Counted from the stretch's first letter, positions 41,833-51,595 are shown. The stretch is DNA of 64,000 bases from Peribacillus sp. ACCC06369 (GCF_030348945.1 NZ_JAUCEN010000002.1:2108001-2172000); one strand, 5' to 3'. Made by a program: numbers and translations. Notes: a model not told the origin generated them from the sequence alone.

Positions 41833-43686
41833 GTGCGCCCGGCATGGGTGCAATCTATAGGGTGAAAGTCCCGAACCATGAAGGCAGTAGTAGTGGTTAG
41901 CTTAATGCAAGGGTGTCCACGGTGACGTGGAATCTGAAGGAAGCAAGCGGCAAACCTTCGGTCTGAGGAACACGAACTTCATATAAGGCTAGGTATCATT
42001 GGATGAGTTTGCGAAACAAAACAAAGTCCTTACTGCCGAAGGTGGTACAGAGTAAATGAAGCAGATAGATGGAGGGAAAGATTGCACTCTTACCCGGGGA
42101 GGTCTGATGACAGCCAAGTACACTTGGTAACCTGTCCAGTGATGGACAGCTGAATCATCAGAAGTCAGCAGAGGTCATAGTACTTGTCTACTCGAGAAGA
42201 TAAGGAAGGACCGAACAGATTAAGGAGGATGAATACTAGGCGTTCGTTATCTGCGAAGAAGCAAACAATTCCTAACGGAACTTATTTGAAGGAAGATGTG
42301 GTGAATACACGGGGAACTTCAAAAGGGTGGAGCAGATAAAGGCACAAATAGACCATTTATCCACGTAGAAAGGATATCAACGATGTTAATGGAACAGATA
42401 CTAGAGAGGGAAAACTTAATACAGGCATTGAAGCGTGTAGAAAGAAATAAGGGAAGCCATGGTGTAGATGGAATGCCGGTTCAAAACCTGAGACCGCACC
42501 TCGCAACCGAATGGTACAACATGAAAACTGCCCTTTTACAGGGTACCTATCAACCGAAGCCCGTCCGTCGTATCGAAATCCCGAAACCAAACGGCGGAGT
42601 TCGGCTATTGGGTATTCCAACCGTTCTAGACCGTTTCATTCAACAAGCCATTGCCCAAATATTAACCAGGATATATGACTCAACCTTTTCGGAGAATAGC
42701 TATGGTTTTCGCCCTAACAAACAAGGGCACCAGGCGGTTCGAAAGGCAAAGTCCTATATAACCGAAGGTTATACATGGGTAGTGGATATGGACTTGGAGA
42801 AGTTCTTCGATAAAGTGAATCATGACAAGCTCATGGGAATGTTAGAGCGGAAAATTGAAGATAAACGAGTTCTCAAACTGATTCGTAGATTCCTTCAAGC
42901 AGGCATTATGATAGGCGGACTTTTTCATAAAAGTGAGGAGGGAACTCCGCAAGGAGGTCCGTTAAGTCCTTTATTATCTAATATCATGTTAGACGATTTA
43001 GATAAAGAACTAGAGAAACGCAATCTTCGATTCGTAAGGTATGCGGATGACAGTACTATCTTTGTGAAGACACGAAAAGCCGCCAAACGTGCAATGGGAA
43101 ATATCTCAAGCTTCATTGAAAATAAACTGAAGCTAAAGGTCAACTACGAGAAGTCGAAGTATGATCGCCCTTGGAACAGAACGTTTCTCGGTTTTAGTTT
43201 CACGAAGTCAAAGAAGAACCCGAAGGTTCTACTGGCTAAACAAACGGTGAAGAGAGTAAAGAAACGAATCAGGGAAATGACCTCGAGAAAATTACCGAAA
43301 CCCATGAAACTCCGAATAAATAAGTTAAAGCAATACCTTAGAGGTTGGATGGGTTATTTCGCCCTCATTGATACTCCGAACGTTTTGAAGAATTTAGATT
43401 CATGGATTCGAAGAAGACTCAGGATGTGCCTATGGAAGCAATGGAAATTGCCAAGAACGAGAGTGAGGAAACTCAAAGGATTAGGCGCCCCATTTGGAAA
43501 AGCGTATGAATGGGGAAATAGCAGAAAGGGTTATTGGCGCATAGCGCATAGTCCTATTCTAGACAAAACCCTTAATAATGTTTATTGGCACCACCAAGGG
43601 TTAGTAAATCTATATGAACGATATACAAAACTACGTCAGACTTAAACTGAACCGCCGGGAGGCTAGGCGCCTCCTCCTACTCGATT
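41833..43686 (+). mobile_element. Group IIC (bacterial class C) intron, domain V apparently deleted
   Basis: The element begins GTGCGCCCGGCATGGGTG, a group II 5' end, includes the conserved domain I stretch (GGGTGAAAGTCCCGAACC), encodes a reverse transcriptase at 42383, and ends with a hairpin and CCTACTCGATT as class C introns do. Its start directly abuts a terminator stem. At the 3' end GAACCGCCG (43649-43657), the usual opening of domain V, joins directly to GGAGGC-TAGGC-GCCTCC (43658-43674), the domain VI stem. The remainder of the 34-nt catalytic domain V and the proximal domain VI strand are missing. Self-splicing should therefore be lost. Exact ends are inferred from the family pattern. 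Confidence 0.85.
42383..43645 (+). CDS. ltrA: Group II intron reverse transcriptase/maturase
   Basis: A 420-residue intron-encoded protein: RT motifs GVDGMPV, RRIEIPKPNGGVRLLGIP, VVDMDLEKFFDKVNHDKLM, EEGTPQGGPLSPLLSNI and the catalytic RYADDSTIF, then the maturase (X) domain with LKQYLRGWMGYFAL and RRRLRMCLWKQWK. No HNH endonuclease domain follows, as expected for class C elements, which use exposed single strands as targets. AAAGGATAT precedes ATG 42383. The reading frame is intact even though the intron RNA seems disabled, so it could still act in trans. Confidence 0.93.
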   Translation: MLMEQILERENLIQALKRVERNKGSHGVDGMPVQNLRPHLATEWYNMKTALLQGTYQPKPVRRIEIPKPNGGVRLLGIPTVLDRFIQQAIAQILTRIYDSTFSENSYGFRPNKQGHQAVRKAKSYITEGYTWVVDMDLEKFFDKVNHDKLMGMLERKIEDKRVLKLIRRFLQAGIMIGGLFHKSEEGTPQGGPLSPLLSNIMLDDLDKELEKRNLRFVRYADDSTIFVKTRKAAKRAMGNISSFIENKLKLKVNYEKSKYDRPWNRTFLGFSFTKSKKNPKVLLAKQTVKRVKKRIREMTSRKLPKPMKLRINKLKQYLRGWMGYFALIDTPNVLKNLDSWIRRRLRMCLWKQWKLPRTRVRKLKGLGAPFGKAYEWGNSRKGYWRIAHSPILDKTLNNVYWHHQGLVNLYERYTKLRQT

Positions 43687-44148
43687 TTTCACGGACAATT
43701 TATCAATTAAGGTGTACCATTACTTTTAGTTCCGTTACATCTTCCTTGAGAGGTTGATAATCTAAAAAATGCCATTTCAAAAGCGTAAAAATACGCTTAT
43801 AGTAAGGTGAACAAAGCTACATCATCACTTTATTATTTTTTCTACAATCAGCAGTCCACACATGTTGAATGTGTCTCGCAGCTCATTTTAAAAGAAGGCA
43901 ACTAACCCTTATGGGAGTTGCCTTCTTATGTTTATTGTAATGGATTTACAAAGCTGTATTTAATATGAATTGTTATGTCTAACGGGTGCGATTCCCAATA
44001 ATGAAGGATCGCTTTTTCTTATTCGAGTAAAAGGAAGTTTTATGGAAGAAGGAGTTTGTGTATTATTTGTAGAAGTTTAAAAAGTTACAAACGAATGGTT
44101 TGAGGAATTTCTCTGAACGACCTAATTTTTATTTTAGGAGGGAACAAC
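43687..44148. other. Intergenic region after the intron
   Basis: No gene is seen. It contains a good hairpin: AAGAAGGCAACT (43892-43903) with AGTTGCCTTCTT (43916-43927), a likely terminator with a weak U-tract. Confidence 0.45.
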
Positions 44149-44445
44149 ATGGAAGTTTTTGCGAAATATTTAGCGGGTATCGATAACCCCGAGCACTGCG
44201 AACGAACAGAGGAAATTTTGGCGTGGGTTGCTAATATATTCCCCAATTTGGAATCACAAATCAAGTGGAATACGCCAATGTTTTCCGATCACGTTTGGCA
44301 ACAATATGGTAATAACCATAGCAATAATCCAAATGAAGTCTTCATAATTGAGGTATGGACAGAGCGAGGTTATTCGCTTTGTCGTTTCTTTATTAATTAT
44401 GAAATAAGAATGCAAGGGGTTGTCCAGAAAGTCAGTGAAAACTAA
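44149..44445 (+). pseudogene. DUF1801/YdhG-like gene with replaced 3' half
   Basis: The first 48 residues match the YdhG/DUF1801 N-terminus ([37 protein letters not shown]). The family continues from MFTDH into GTFIIGF and about 70 more residues, but here the frame passes at about 44293 into unrelated sequence (VWQQYGNN...) and ends at residue 98 inside an IS-end-like segment. A deletion or insertion joined two pieces, so the product is probably not functional. GGAGGG precedes ATG 44149. Confidence 0.75.
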
Positions 44446-44466
44446 CTGACTGGCGGCCTTTTTATT
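44415..44466. repeat. IS-end-like sequence with hairpin
   Basis: AGGGGTTGTCCAGAAAGTCAGT resembles the terminal repeat of IS elements common in Bacillaceae. AGTCAGT (44430-44436) pairs with ACTGACT (44445-44451), then GGCGGCCTTTTTATTTTT follows, which could also act as a terminator. No second end or transposase was found, so it is at most a relic. Confidence 0.35.
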
Positions 44467-44553
44467 TTTGCTCTTTTCCCGCCCTTTCCACGGTCGAGCG
44501 TCGAGCTTAGTGTAGATTTTATCTGTGTCCTTTAGCTTAATTCCGCTACTTAA

Positions 44554-44732
44554 TTAAAAAGGTTCGTTAGTTTTTTTATGCCATTTATAGAAATTACGAA
44601 GGATTTTAATTAAATACCATGAAAATAAACTTCTGTAACTGATAATAAAGACAATACCCAAGAAGACCCATTCCATTCCGTAAATAATGGAACCAATAAA
44701 AATACCCTTAACTAATGAATCACTATAGGCTT
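44554..44732 (-). pseudogene. C-terminal fragment of a small membrane protein
   Basis: On the minus strand an open stretch of about 57 codons ends at 44554. It encodes one or two hydrophobic segments followed by a basic tail (GSIIYGMEWVFLG, FIISYRSLFSWYL, KWHKKTNEPF). It has no start codon and begins just after a TGA, so it looks like the end of a broken gene. I do not recognise the family. Confidence 0.4.
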
Positions 44733-45277
44733 TTATTCATCTACAAAAGTTCCTAAATAATCGCAGTGAAAAATAATTTATTCCTTTTCGATTTGTGTAG
44801 ACGGTGCAGCCTTTTTTATTTGCTGAAAATCGATTGAATTAGTACTAATGAGTTCATTTACCAAGTTTCATTCATATAGAGATAACCTGATTTTAAACAA
44901 TTCTCGATATTCATTAACAACCAAGTATATTTTGCCCGCTGATGGTCATTATAAATAAAGAAGAAGGGGCTAGTGATTACGTATGATTCACATCATATAG
45001 TAAATGAGGTGTCGGTTAAAGACGTTTAACTTAACTACTGGAAGCTTCATTAAAAAATCGATTCGAGCAAGGAGATGGTTCTCTTGCACGTAAAAGCAGA
45101 AAACTCATTCAATAATTGTCATTTATGCTTTGAAAGTTGATAATACTTTTAAGATATAGGGGATGGTTGCTTTGGATGGTAAACTCTAGTAGATACCAGT
45201 ATTTACTCTAATGTAGATGAGGTGTTTATCGCAGAGAATTTATGCTGATTCGAAATGAAGCAAACCCCTTTTTCAGA
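44733..45277. other. Gene-poor region with decayed sequence
   Basis: No intact gene or RNA is recognised on either strand. The composition and short broken frames suggest accumulated remnants. Confidence 0.3.
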
Positions 45278-45310
45278 CAGGGTGCAACTTTCCGTTGCAT
45301 CCTGTTTTTA
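45278..45310 (+). terminator. Rho-independent terminator
   Basis: CAGGGTGCAAC (45278-45288) and GTTGCATCCTG (45294-45304) pair over 11 bp with a 5-nt loop and are followed by TTTTTA. The gene it once served is not evident. Confidence 0.75.
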
Positions 45311-45460
45311 TGTATTTTCTTTTCTTGTTATCACAAGGGTGATTCATTTTATGTTATAAAAAGAACACAATAATGAAAAGCATATGTGTAACAAGATGAT
45401 AAAAAAATAATACACTAATATCTGAGAAGGCATAAATCAAACAAGAAGGATGGGATCCTG

Positions 45461-45688
45461 ATGGTTGATGAAAATAAACAAAAAAACAAACGGGAACAAT
45501 GGAAAAAGCAATTTATGAATAATCTGAAGAAGGAAGCTGTCAAAAATATCATAGCAGGAATGGGAGACCTAGCAAAATTAGATGCTAAAGTCAATAATAC
45601 TTACACTGTATACATCAAGGATGGAAGGGTGATAAAGCAACCTACAAATGGGAAGCGTGTTGTCATTAATGGAAAAGTCCAAAATTAA
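45461..45688 (+). CDS. Small basic protein of unknown function
   Basis: A 75-residue lysine-rich protein; residues 1-30 are strongly charged and likely helical (ENKQKNKREQWKKQF), and the C-terminal part reads TYTVYIKDGRVIKQP and KRVVINGKV, a short beta segment. AAGGATGGGAT precedes ATG 45461. The coding character is convincing, but I do not recognise the family. Confidence 0.6.
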   Translation: MVDENKQKNKREQWKKQFMNNLKKEAVKNIIAGMGDLAKLDAKVNNTYTVYIKDGRVIKQPTNGKRVVINGKVQN

Positions 45689-46243
45689 CAGAGAAGAGTT
45701 AGGAAAAACATTAAGGATTTCTTTATTAATTTAACTCAAGCTCCTCTTCAATTAAAAGATTTCTACAATCCAATTTTTAATAAAGAAATAATGACAAGGA
45801 ATCACTGCGATTTGGCAGGACCACCACAATTGTTATAGGGATGATTCCCATTCCTAAGCAGCATAAGCAAATAAGGAAGGTAAGGTCATCAACCTTGTAG
45901 CTATTTGGACATAGGGTATATAACAACAAATAAATATGATATAAAAAGAGGAGGGATATGCCCTCTTTTTTTATAATTCATCCAAAAATCTGCGATTGAA
46001 TTGAATGACATTGTGAGGAACTCTGTATTAGATATGTCTTTATGGAATTAATTCCTTCTTCAACAACTAGTTTGGTCGAATCGAAAATCTTTTCTTACTT
46101 TTTATCAAATATTCTTTTACACATTTGATTTCCATGACAAATGATACATTCAACAATTCTTGTGGTTCCCCTGGTTATTCCAACAATTCGGATTCGTATA
46201 AACCTATTCAGGGGTATAACCAATTTCATATGATACAAATCAG
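45689..46243. other. Intergenic region with terminator
   Basis: No gene is seen. GAGGG-ATATG-CCCTC (45951-45965) with flanking A- and T-runs (AAAAAGAG and TTTTTTT to 45972) is a good terminator, usable in both directions. The rest is featureless. Confidence 0.5.
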
Positions 46244-47002
46244 TCATTCATTTTTAATATCTTTTAAATGACCGGAACGTACGACTTTAGTTTTTAAATA
46301 TTTTTCATTAAACTCGGAAATATCTCCCCATAACGGAACTCTGCCTGCAACATTGGCACCTGAGTTTTGAAGGGCTTCTAATTTTCTCGGATTGTTGGTG
46401 ATAAGAGTCACTGGATTAGAACGCAGGTTTTTTAACACTCGAATGGCGTCATCATAGTTACGTGCATCATCCACAAATCCAAGCTCCAAATTCGCTTCCA
46501 CCGTATCCAAGCCTTTTTCTTGCAGAACATAAGCCATGGCTTTACTAAATAATCCGATGCCTCTTCCTTCGTGATTCGCTAAATAAAATAAAGCACCAGA
46601 TCCATGAGTCGCAATCATTTTCATAGCCTGCTTTAATTGAAAGCCACAATCACAGCGTTTGCTGCCAAATATATCCCCAGTATGACAAATACTATGCATA
46701 CGGATAAGGGCATCGGAGGAGCTTTGAAAATCTCCATAAAGTAACACACTTGATTGCTGCATTTCCGCTAAGTTTGAAGAGGCTAAAGTTTCAATGATCT
46801 TTTCTATATTATAAGTGCCGTCACCACAAAAATGACCTGCCATATTCTCACATCGTAACCAGCAATACCATTGGAATATAATTGTTTCGCCCTCTAAGTT
46901 AACTGGTAATTTGATGGGGCCGACTAAATAAATGGATGTTTCATCACTTTTAATAACGTTAATTTTATCTTCTAATATCAAAGCCACTTTTTCATTAATC
47001 AT
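46244..47002 (-). CDS. ribA: GTP cyclohydrolase II (stand-alone RibA)
   Basis: A 252-residue protein with the GTP cyclohydrolase II signatures. The zinc site is RMHSICHTGDIFGSKRCDCGFQL near residue 105 (Cys, then CDC 11 residues on). ANHEGRGIGLFSKA near 143 holds the catalytic region, where HEGRGIGL is usually QEGRGIGL. ITNNPRKLEAL near 205 is the purine-binding motif. The enzyme converts GTP to the first riboflavin precursor. There is no RibB domain and no other rib gene or FMN riboswitch nearby, so it is either a second copy or serves a specialised pathway. The N-terminal 65 residues are less conserved. AGGAGG precedes ATG 47002. Confidence 0.88.
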   Translation of the reverse strand: MINEKVALILEDKINVIKSDETSIYLVGPIKLPVNLEGETIIFQWYCWLRCENMAGHFCGDGTYNIEKIIETLASSNLAEMQQSSVLLYGDFQSSSDALIRMHSICHTGDIFGSKRCDCGFQLKQAMKMIATHGSGALFYLANHEGRGIGLFSKAMAYVLQEKGLDTVEANLELGFVDDARNYDDAIRVLKNLRSNPVTLITNNPRKLEALQNSGANVAGRVPLWGDISEFNEKYLKTKVVRSGHLKDIKNE

Positions 47003-47426
47003 TTAATTCCTCCTGATGCTTCAAAATATTTAGTTTACTGTTTGCATAATAATATTTTTGACAATTTATACTACGCTTAATAGTTCTTTTCATATTGTAC
47101 CCAATCCATTCTTTGTGAATCTTTTTATAAGTAGAAAAAAACTCCAAATTTACTAAAGCAAAGGACAAGAGTAAAAGTCCCCTTTTTTGGTGATGGAAAA
47201 TTCATATCCATACTCTAAATTTAACAAGACCCTTACAACAACCTCAATGACGAGGAACTGCAGTTTGTACCCATTGTTTTATTCAAGGGGCTAGATAGTG
47301 AAATTTTTTTCTGGAACATGCATATAATCGAAGGTGAAAAGGAGTTATTTAGTCCTTGGTGATAGTTGAAATTGGAAAACATTTCCGTTAACATGGAATA
47401 AGAATCATATATTAGGAGGTTATACA
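47003..47426. other. Intergenic region between divergent ribA and yhaQ
   Basis: No gene or riboswitch is recognised. Promoters for both divergent genes should lie here, but I could not pick convincing boxes. Confidence 0.35.
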
Positions 47427-48326
47427 TTGGCTTTACAAATCAATCAAGTTACGAAAAAGTTCGGGGATTTCACAGCTGTCAATCAGCTTGATTTAACTAT
47501 TCCCGAGAAAGAAATGTTCGGTTTTTTAGGTGGGAACGGAGCGGGAAAAACGACCACGTTCCGGATGATACTCGGCCTGCTTGACCCCACTGAAGGGGAA
47601 GTGATCTGGGAAGGTAAGAAAATTGATTATACGACCAGTTCATTGATTGGCTATCTTCCTGAGGAACGCGGACTATATCCAAAACTGAAGGTCCGTGATC
47701 AAATTGTGTATTTGGCTAGATTAAGAGGGATGAACAAACGGGATGCTTTGAAAGAGTTGGAGTATTGGCTGGATCGATTTATGGTCCCCGAGTACATCGA
47801 CAAGCGAGTTGAAGAGCTTTCAAAGGGAAATCAGCAAAAAATCCAGCTGATCGCCTCCATGATTCATAAACCTAAATTACTTATCCTTGACGAACCCTTC
47901 AGTGGGCTGGATCCGGTTAATGTGGAAATACTGAAGAAAGCGGTCATCGACTTAAAGGACGGAGGCACTACAATCGTTTTCTCGAGCCATCGCATGGAGC
48001 ATGTTGAGGAGATGTGTGAGCATCTTTGCATCATGCATAAAGGTTCCCCCGTTGTGGCTGGTAAATTAAAAGAAATTAAGCGTTCTTTTGGTAAAAAGAA
48101 TGTGTCAATTAAAGCTGATTTTGATTTATCATTCTTGGATACTTATTCAGGTGTAACAAAAGTTAAGAACACGATGGAAGGGAAAATTCTTCAAGTCACT
48201 GGTGAAGATGTAGCTGAGAACATGATTCGTGACCTTGTTCCAAGGGGTTTCGTTCGAAAATTCGAATTGGAAGAACCATCGCTGACGGATATTTTCATTG
48301 AAAAAGTAGGTGCTGTCTATGAATAA
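47427..48326 (+). CDS. yhaQ: ABC exporter ATP-binding protein (YhaQ/NatA-like)
   Basis: A 299-residue ATPase with Walker A GGNGAGKTT near residue 35, the signature region VEELSKGNQQKIQL near 130, Walker B LLILDEP near 152 and the H-loop FSSHRM near 187. A C-terminal domain of about 80 residues follows, as in YhaQ/NatA. Start is TTG 47427 after AGGAGG. The stop overlaps the permease start by 8 nt. The two form a two-component ABC-2 exporter; the relative NatAB extrudes Na+, and the YhaQP substrate is unclear. Confidence 0.9.
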   Translation: MALQINQVTKKFGDFTAVNQLDLTIPEKEMFGFLGGNGAGKTTTFRMILGLLDPTEGEVIWEGKKIDYTTSSLIGYLPEERGLYPKLKVRDQIVYLARLRGMNKRDALKELEYWLDRFMVPEYIDKRVEELSKGNQQKIQLIASMIHKPKLLILDEPFSGLDPVNVEILKKAVIDLKDGGTTIVFSSHRMEHVEEMCEHLCIMHKGSPVVAGKLKEIKRSFGKKNVSIKADFDLSFLDTYSGVTKVKNTMEGKILQVTGEDVAENMIRDLVPRGFVRKFELEEPSLTDIFIEKVGAVYE

Positions 48327-49569
48327 ATTTTGGATTGTCCTTTCCCATACATATCTATCAAAATTAAAAACGAAATCCTTCATCATTTCTACAATCATAA
48401 TGATGGCCTTGATTCTCGTCCTTACGAATATTTCGAAACTTATAGATTCATTCGATAGTGATGATCAGGAAAAGGTTGCCGTCATCGATCAGACTGAAAA
48501 TCGCTTATTTGCTCCTTATAAGAGTGCGGTAGCAAGTGTGAACGAAGATCTCTCGGTACTATCCGCCAAGGATGAAAAGGAAGCGGAGGAAATGGTTAGC
48601 GCTGAAGAAATCGTTGGGTATCTGTTAATCGAAAACGATGACAGCGTCGGTTTCAAGGGAACGTATAAAGCGAATCAAATTTCAGATTCCATGGTAAGCA
48701 ATGATTTGCTTTTAGCGCTTACCCAATTGAAGGGTCAAATAACTGCGAAGGAATTGAATTTGACAGAGCAGCAAATCGCTCAATTGAATACGCCGCCAGC
48801 ATTTGATACGATTGCGCTTCAGAAAAATGCCAAAACGGAAGAGGATCTTAATCAAGCGCGCGGTCTCGTGTATGTGCTCCTATTTGTCATTTACTTCGGT
48901 GTGTTGATGTATGCAACGATGATTGCAATGGAAGTAGCCACTGAAAAAACATCACGAGTCATGGAAATCCTGATTTCAAGTGTCCCGCCCGTCACGCAGA
49001 TGTTTGCCAAAATAATGGGGGTGGCTTTGCTTAGTCTTACTCAAATGATTTTATTTTTTGGAGTGGGTTATTTCTCGATTAAACAAAACTTGATAGAAAT
49101 GGATGAAGGATTCTTCTCGTTTTTTGGTTTCGGCAGCACCGATATCTCAACGATCATTTATGCAATCATTTTCGCTTTGCTTGGTTATTTTCTGTACGCA
49201 ACTCTTGCGGCATGCCTTGGGTCCGTTGTCAGCAAAATTGAAGATGTCCAGCAAATGATTTCACCGATGACCATGTTAGTTGTCATTGCCTTCATGATTG
49301 CGATGTTTGGACTGGGGAATCCGTCAGCCAGTTATATTACGATTACATCATTCATTCCATTTTTCACGCCTATGATCATGTTCTTGCGCGTAGGCATGCT
49401 TGATGTTCCATTCTGGGAAATCGCCATCAGCATTGCAGTGTTGATTCTAACCATTGTTTTACTTGGAATAATCGGAGCAAAAATCTATCGTGGCGGAGTC
49501 TTGATGTACGGTAGCTCAAAATCACTGAAAAGCATCAAGAATGCCCTGCAATTATCAAAGAAAAATTAA
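48319..49569 (+). CDS. yhaP: ABC-2 type permease (YhaP/NatB-like)
   Basis: A 416-residue membrane protein: one N-terminal segment, a large extracytoplasmic domain (residues about 45-190), then five or six C-terminal segments with the conserved MEVATEKTSRVMEILISSVPP near 215. ATG 48319 is chosen, overlapping the yhaQ stop. A long terminator follows immediately. It pairs with the upstream ATPase in export of an unknown compound or ion. Confidence 0.9.
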   Translation: MNKFWIVLSHTYLSKLKTKSFIISTIIMMALILVLTNISKLIDSFDSDDQEKVAVIDQTENRLFAPYKSAVASVNEDLSVLSAKDEKEAEEMVSAEEIVGYLLIENDDSVGFKGTYKANQISDSMVSNDLLLALTQLKGQITAKELNLTEQQIAQLNTPPAFDTIALQKNAKTEEDLNQARGLVYVLLFVIYFGVLMYATMIAMEVATEKTSRVMEILISSVPPVTQMFAKIMGVALLSLTQMILFFGVGYFSIKQNLIEMDEGFFSFFGFGSTDISTIIYAIIFALLGYFLYATLAACLGSVVSKIEDVQQMISPMTMLVVIAFMIAMFGLGNPSASYITITSFIPFFTPMIMFLRVGMLDVPFWEIAISIAVLILTIVLLGIIGAKIYRGGVLMYGSSKSLKSIKNALQLSKKN

Positions 49570-49572
49570 AAG

Positions 49573-49620
49573 AAACCTGAATCCTTCAACATTTCCTGTT
49601 GGAGGTATTCAGGTTTTTTA
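49573..49620 (+). terminator. Terminator of yhaQP
   Basis: AAACCTGAAT (49573-49582) pairs with ATTCAGGTTT (49607-49616), extended inside by CCTTCAAC and GTTGGAGG, then TTTT. Confidence 0.85.
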
Positions 49621-49744
49621 ATAAGATAATAACATTCAAATTAAAAATATTATAAGAGTTATGAAAAAGGAACGAAAAGTAACATAGATATAAGGGAAGA
49701 TAAATATATTCCATTTATGTAACCACGATTAGGAGTGAACTATA

Positions 49745-50047
49745 ATGAGCAATCTGGTAACGTTGACGATAGCTTCAGAAGCGTTTCTCTTGCTATCCTT
49801 CATCATTATTATTTTATCAACCAGGAATCCGAAAAAGAATGTTCTCTTTGTCATCCTATTCATCATTGGAGCTGCACCGCTTTTATATTTAGCCATAGAT
49901 CATCTAAAAAACGATTATATGGATGCGAATATCGGATTGGGCCTTGCCTTTATGTATACCTGGATATATAGCGCAGTAGCCTTTATCATTGCCATCATTT
50001 TTTTAGTGAAAAAGAAAAGGAATAATAATATTTCAAAAGAACTGTAA
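49745..50047 (+). CDS. Small membrane protein, unknown
   Basis: A 100-residue protein with three hydrophobic segments (about 8-25, 32-50 and 68-88) and a positively charged C-terminus (KKKRNNN). AGGAGTGAAC precedes ATG 49745, and a strong terminator follows. The family is not recognised. Confidence 0.75.
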   Translation: MSNLVTLTIASEAFLLLSFIIIILSTRNPKKNVLFVILFIIGAAPLLYLAIDHLKNDYMDANIGLGLAFMYTWIYSAVAFIIAIIFLVKKKRNNNISKEL

Positions 50048-50098
50048 TTATCGCTTTTTGGAATCTGAAATCATATGAAAATAAAAACTTTTATATAA

Positions 50099-50142
50099 AT
50101 GCAGTGGATACATAAAAAAAATGTATTCACTGCATTTTTTTT
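50099..50142 (+). terminator. Strong terminator
   Basis: ATGCAGTGGATACAT (50099-50113) and ATGTATTCACTGCAT (50121-50135) form a 15-bp stem with one G-U pair, flanked by A-runs and a T-run of eight. Confidence 0.9.
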
Positions 50143-50308
50143 ATGTTTTCGATAATTCACAGCCGATAAGTTCCGGAACATTCTTTAATGATGTCTTGTC
50201 AGCCAGAGAAATCATACTTTCTTTAAATGTGACATTCCTGTAACAAACATTTTCTACAATAAATGTTGAATTGAGAGCTAGAAAATATAACGTTTAGGAG
50301 AGAATTAT

Positions 50309-51595
50309 ATGAAGTCCATTAAAATTTTGATTTCCTTTATATTGACAATGATGGCATTATTCGTATCTGGATGCAGTACGATGATTCCGAAGGAAGAGGA
50401 GGAGCTAGAACTAATAGCTGACGACACCTCTAGTGGTAAAGTAGGGTTTTGGGATGAACAGAAAAGAGGAACGAATTTCATGAATTCCAAATCCTTGCCT
50501 GAAAACTATAAAGCAGCCAATGAGTTTAATATTGAATTTATTCGTTTGGCTCCCGATAAATGGGCAAAAGACTATGACTTTTTGTTTAATGACCAGCCTG
50601 ATGATCATCCTAAAAGAGATTTTTTAATGGGAAACGCAGATGAATACAAAGGTATTGATGAGGAAGATTTTTCTAAATTGAAGTCAGATTTGGATGCTGC
50701 GTATGAACGTGGATCTAAGGTTGTTTTGACAGTACTCAGTCTTCCAGGAAACCGGTGGAGACAGTTTAACAATTATGAAAACGATGATCGCATTTGGAAA
50801 GATTTTAGATATCATCAACAATCCGCTTTATTCTGGAGAGATCTTGCACAGAGATTGAAAGATCATCCGGCTGTGGTAGGTTATAACTTGATTAATGAAC
50901 CACATCCCGAAACAGCTACAGGATTCAATGATTTTTGGACAGAGGATTATAGGGAGTGGTATAACAATGTAGAACATACAGCAGCAGATTTAAATGAATT
51001 GTATAAAACAATTGTACATTCTGTTCGAACTGTGGATAAAGAAACACCGATTATTCTTAATTCGGGTCTTTATGCCACGCCATGGGCATTTGAATATTTA
51101 AAACCAATTAAGGATGATAAGGTTTTATATGCGTTCCATATGTATGAGCCATATGAAATGACAAGTCAAAATAAAAGAAAAGGTTTTAAATATAAATACC
51201 CTGGTCCCGTGAGAGTTGGAGAACAGCAAACAGTGAAAACATTTGATAAAAGTGCCTTAAAGGAATTTTTAGAACCTGTTAGGAAGTGGGCAAAAGAAAA
51301 TAATATACCAGATAATCGTATTATTGCCGAAGAATTTGGTATTAATCGTAGGGTCGAAGGCTCTGACAGGTATATTGATGACTTAATTTCAGTTTTCAAT
51401 GATTATGGGTGGCATTGGGCCTTTTATGCATTCCGTGAAGATACTTGGGAGGGGATGGATTATCAACTCGGGAATCAGGCGCCTAACTGGAAATACTGGG
51501 GGGCGTTGGATAATGGTGAAAAGCCAAACCGAGAAGAAATAGAAATAAATAATCCGATTTGGAATGTGCTGAAAAAGGAATTAATGGGGAAATAA
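50309..51595 (+). CDS. Glycoside hydrolase family 5-like lipoprotein
   Basis: A 428-residue secreted lipoprotein: signal peptide with lipobox VSGC (Cys22), then a TIM-barrel of the cellulase (GH5) type. The acid/base glutamate is Glu197 in GYNLINEPH, the family signature, and the nucleophile is Glu342 in IAEEFGINR. FHMYEPYE near 275 and WHWAFYAFRED near 372 are typical of the fold. GH5 members hydrolyse beta-glucans, mannans or glycolipids; the exact glycan is not evident. GGAGAG precedes ATG 50309. It is a single gene, upstream of the two-component system. Confidence 0.88.
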   Translation: MKSIKILISFILTMMALFVSGCSTMIPKEEEELELIADDTSSGKVGFWDEQKRGTNFMNSKSLPENYKAANEFNIEFIRLAPDKWAKDYDFLFNDQPDDHPKRDFLMGNADEYKGIDEEDFSKLKSDLDAAYERGSKVVLTVLSLPGNRWRQFNNYENDDRIWKDFRYHQQSALFWRDLAQRLKDHPAVVGYNLINEPHPETATGFNDFWTEDYREWYNNVEHTAADLNELYKTIVHSVRTVDKETPIILNSGLYATPWAFEYLKPIKDDKVLYAFHMYEPYEMTSQNKRKGFKYKYPGPVRVGEQQTVKTFDKSALKEFLEPVRKWAKENNIPDNRIIAEEFGINRRVEGSDRYIDDLISVFNDYGWHWAFYAFREDTWEGMDYQLGNQAPNWKYWGALDNGEKPNREEIEINNPIWNVLKKELMGK

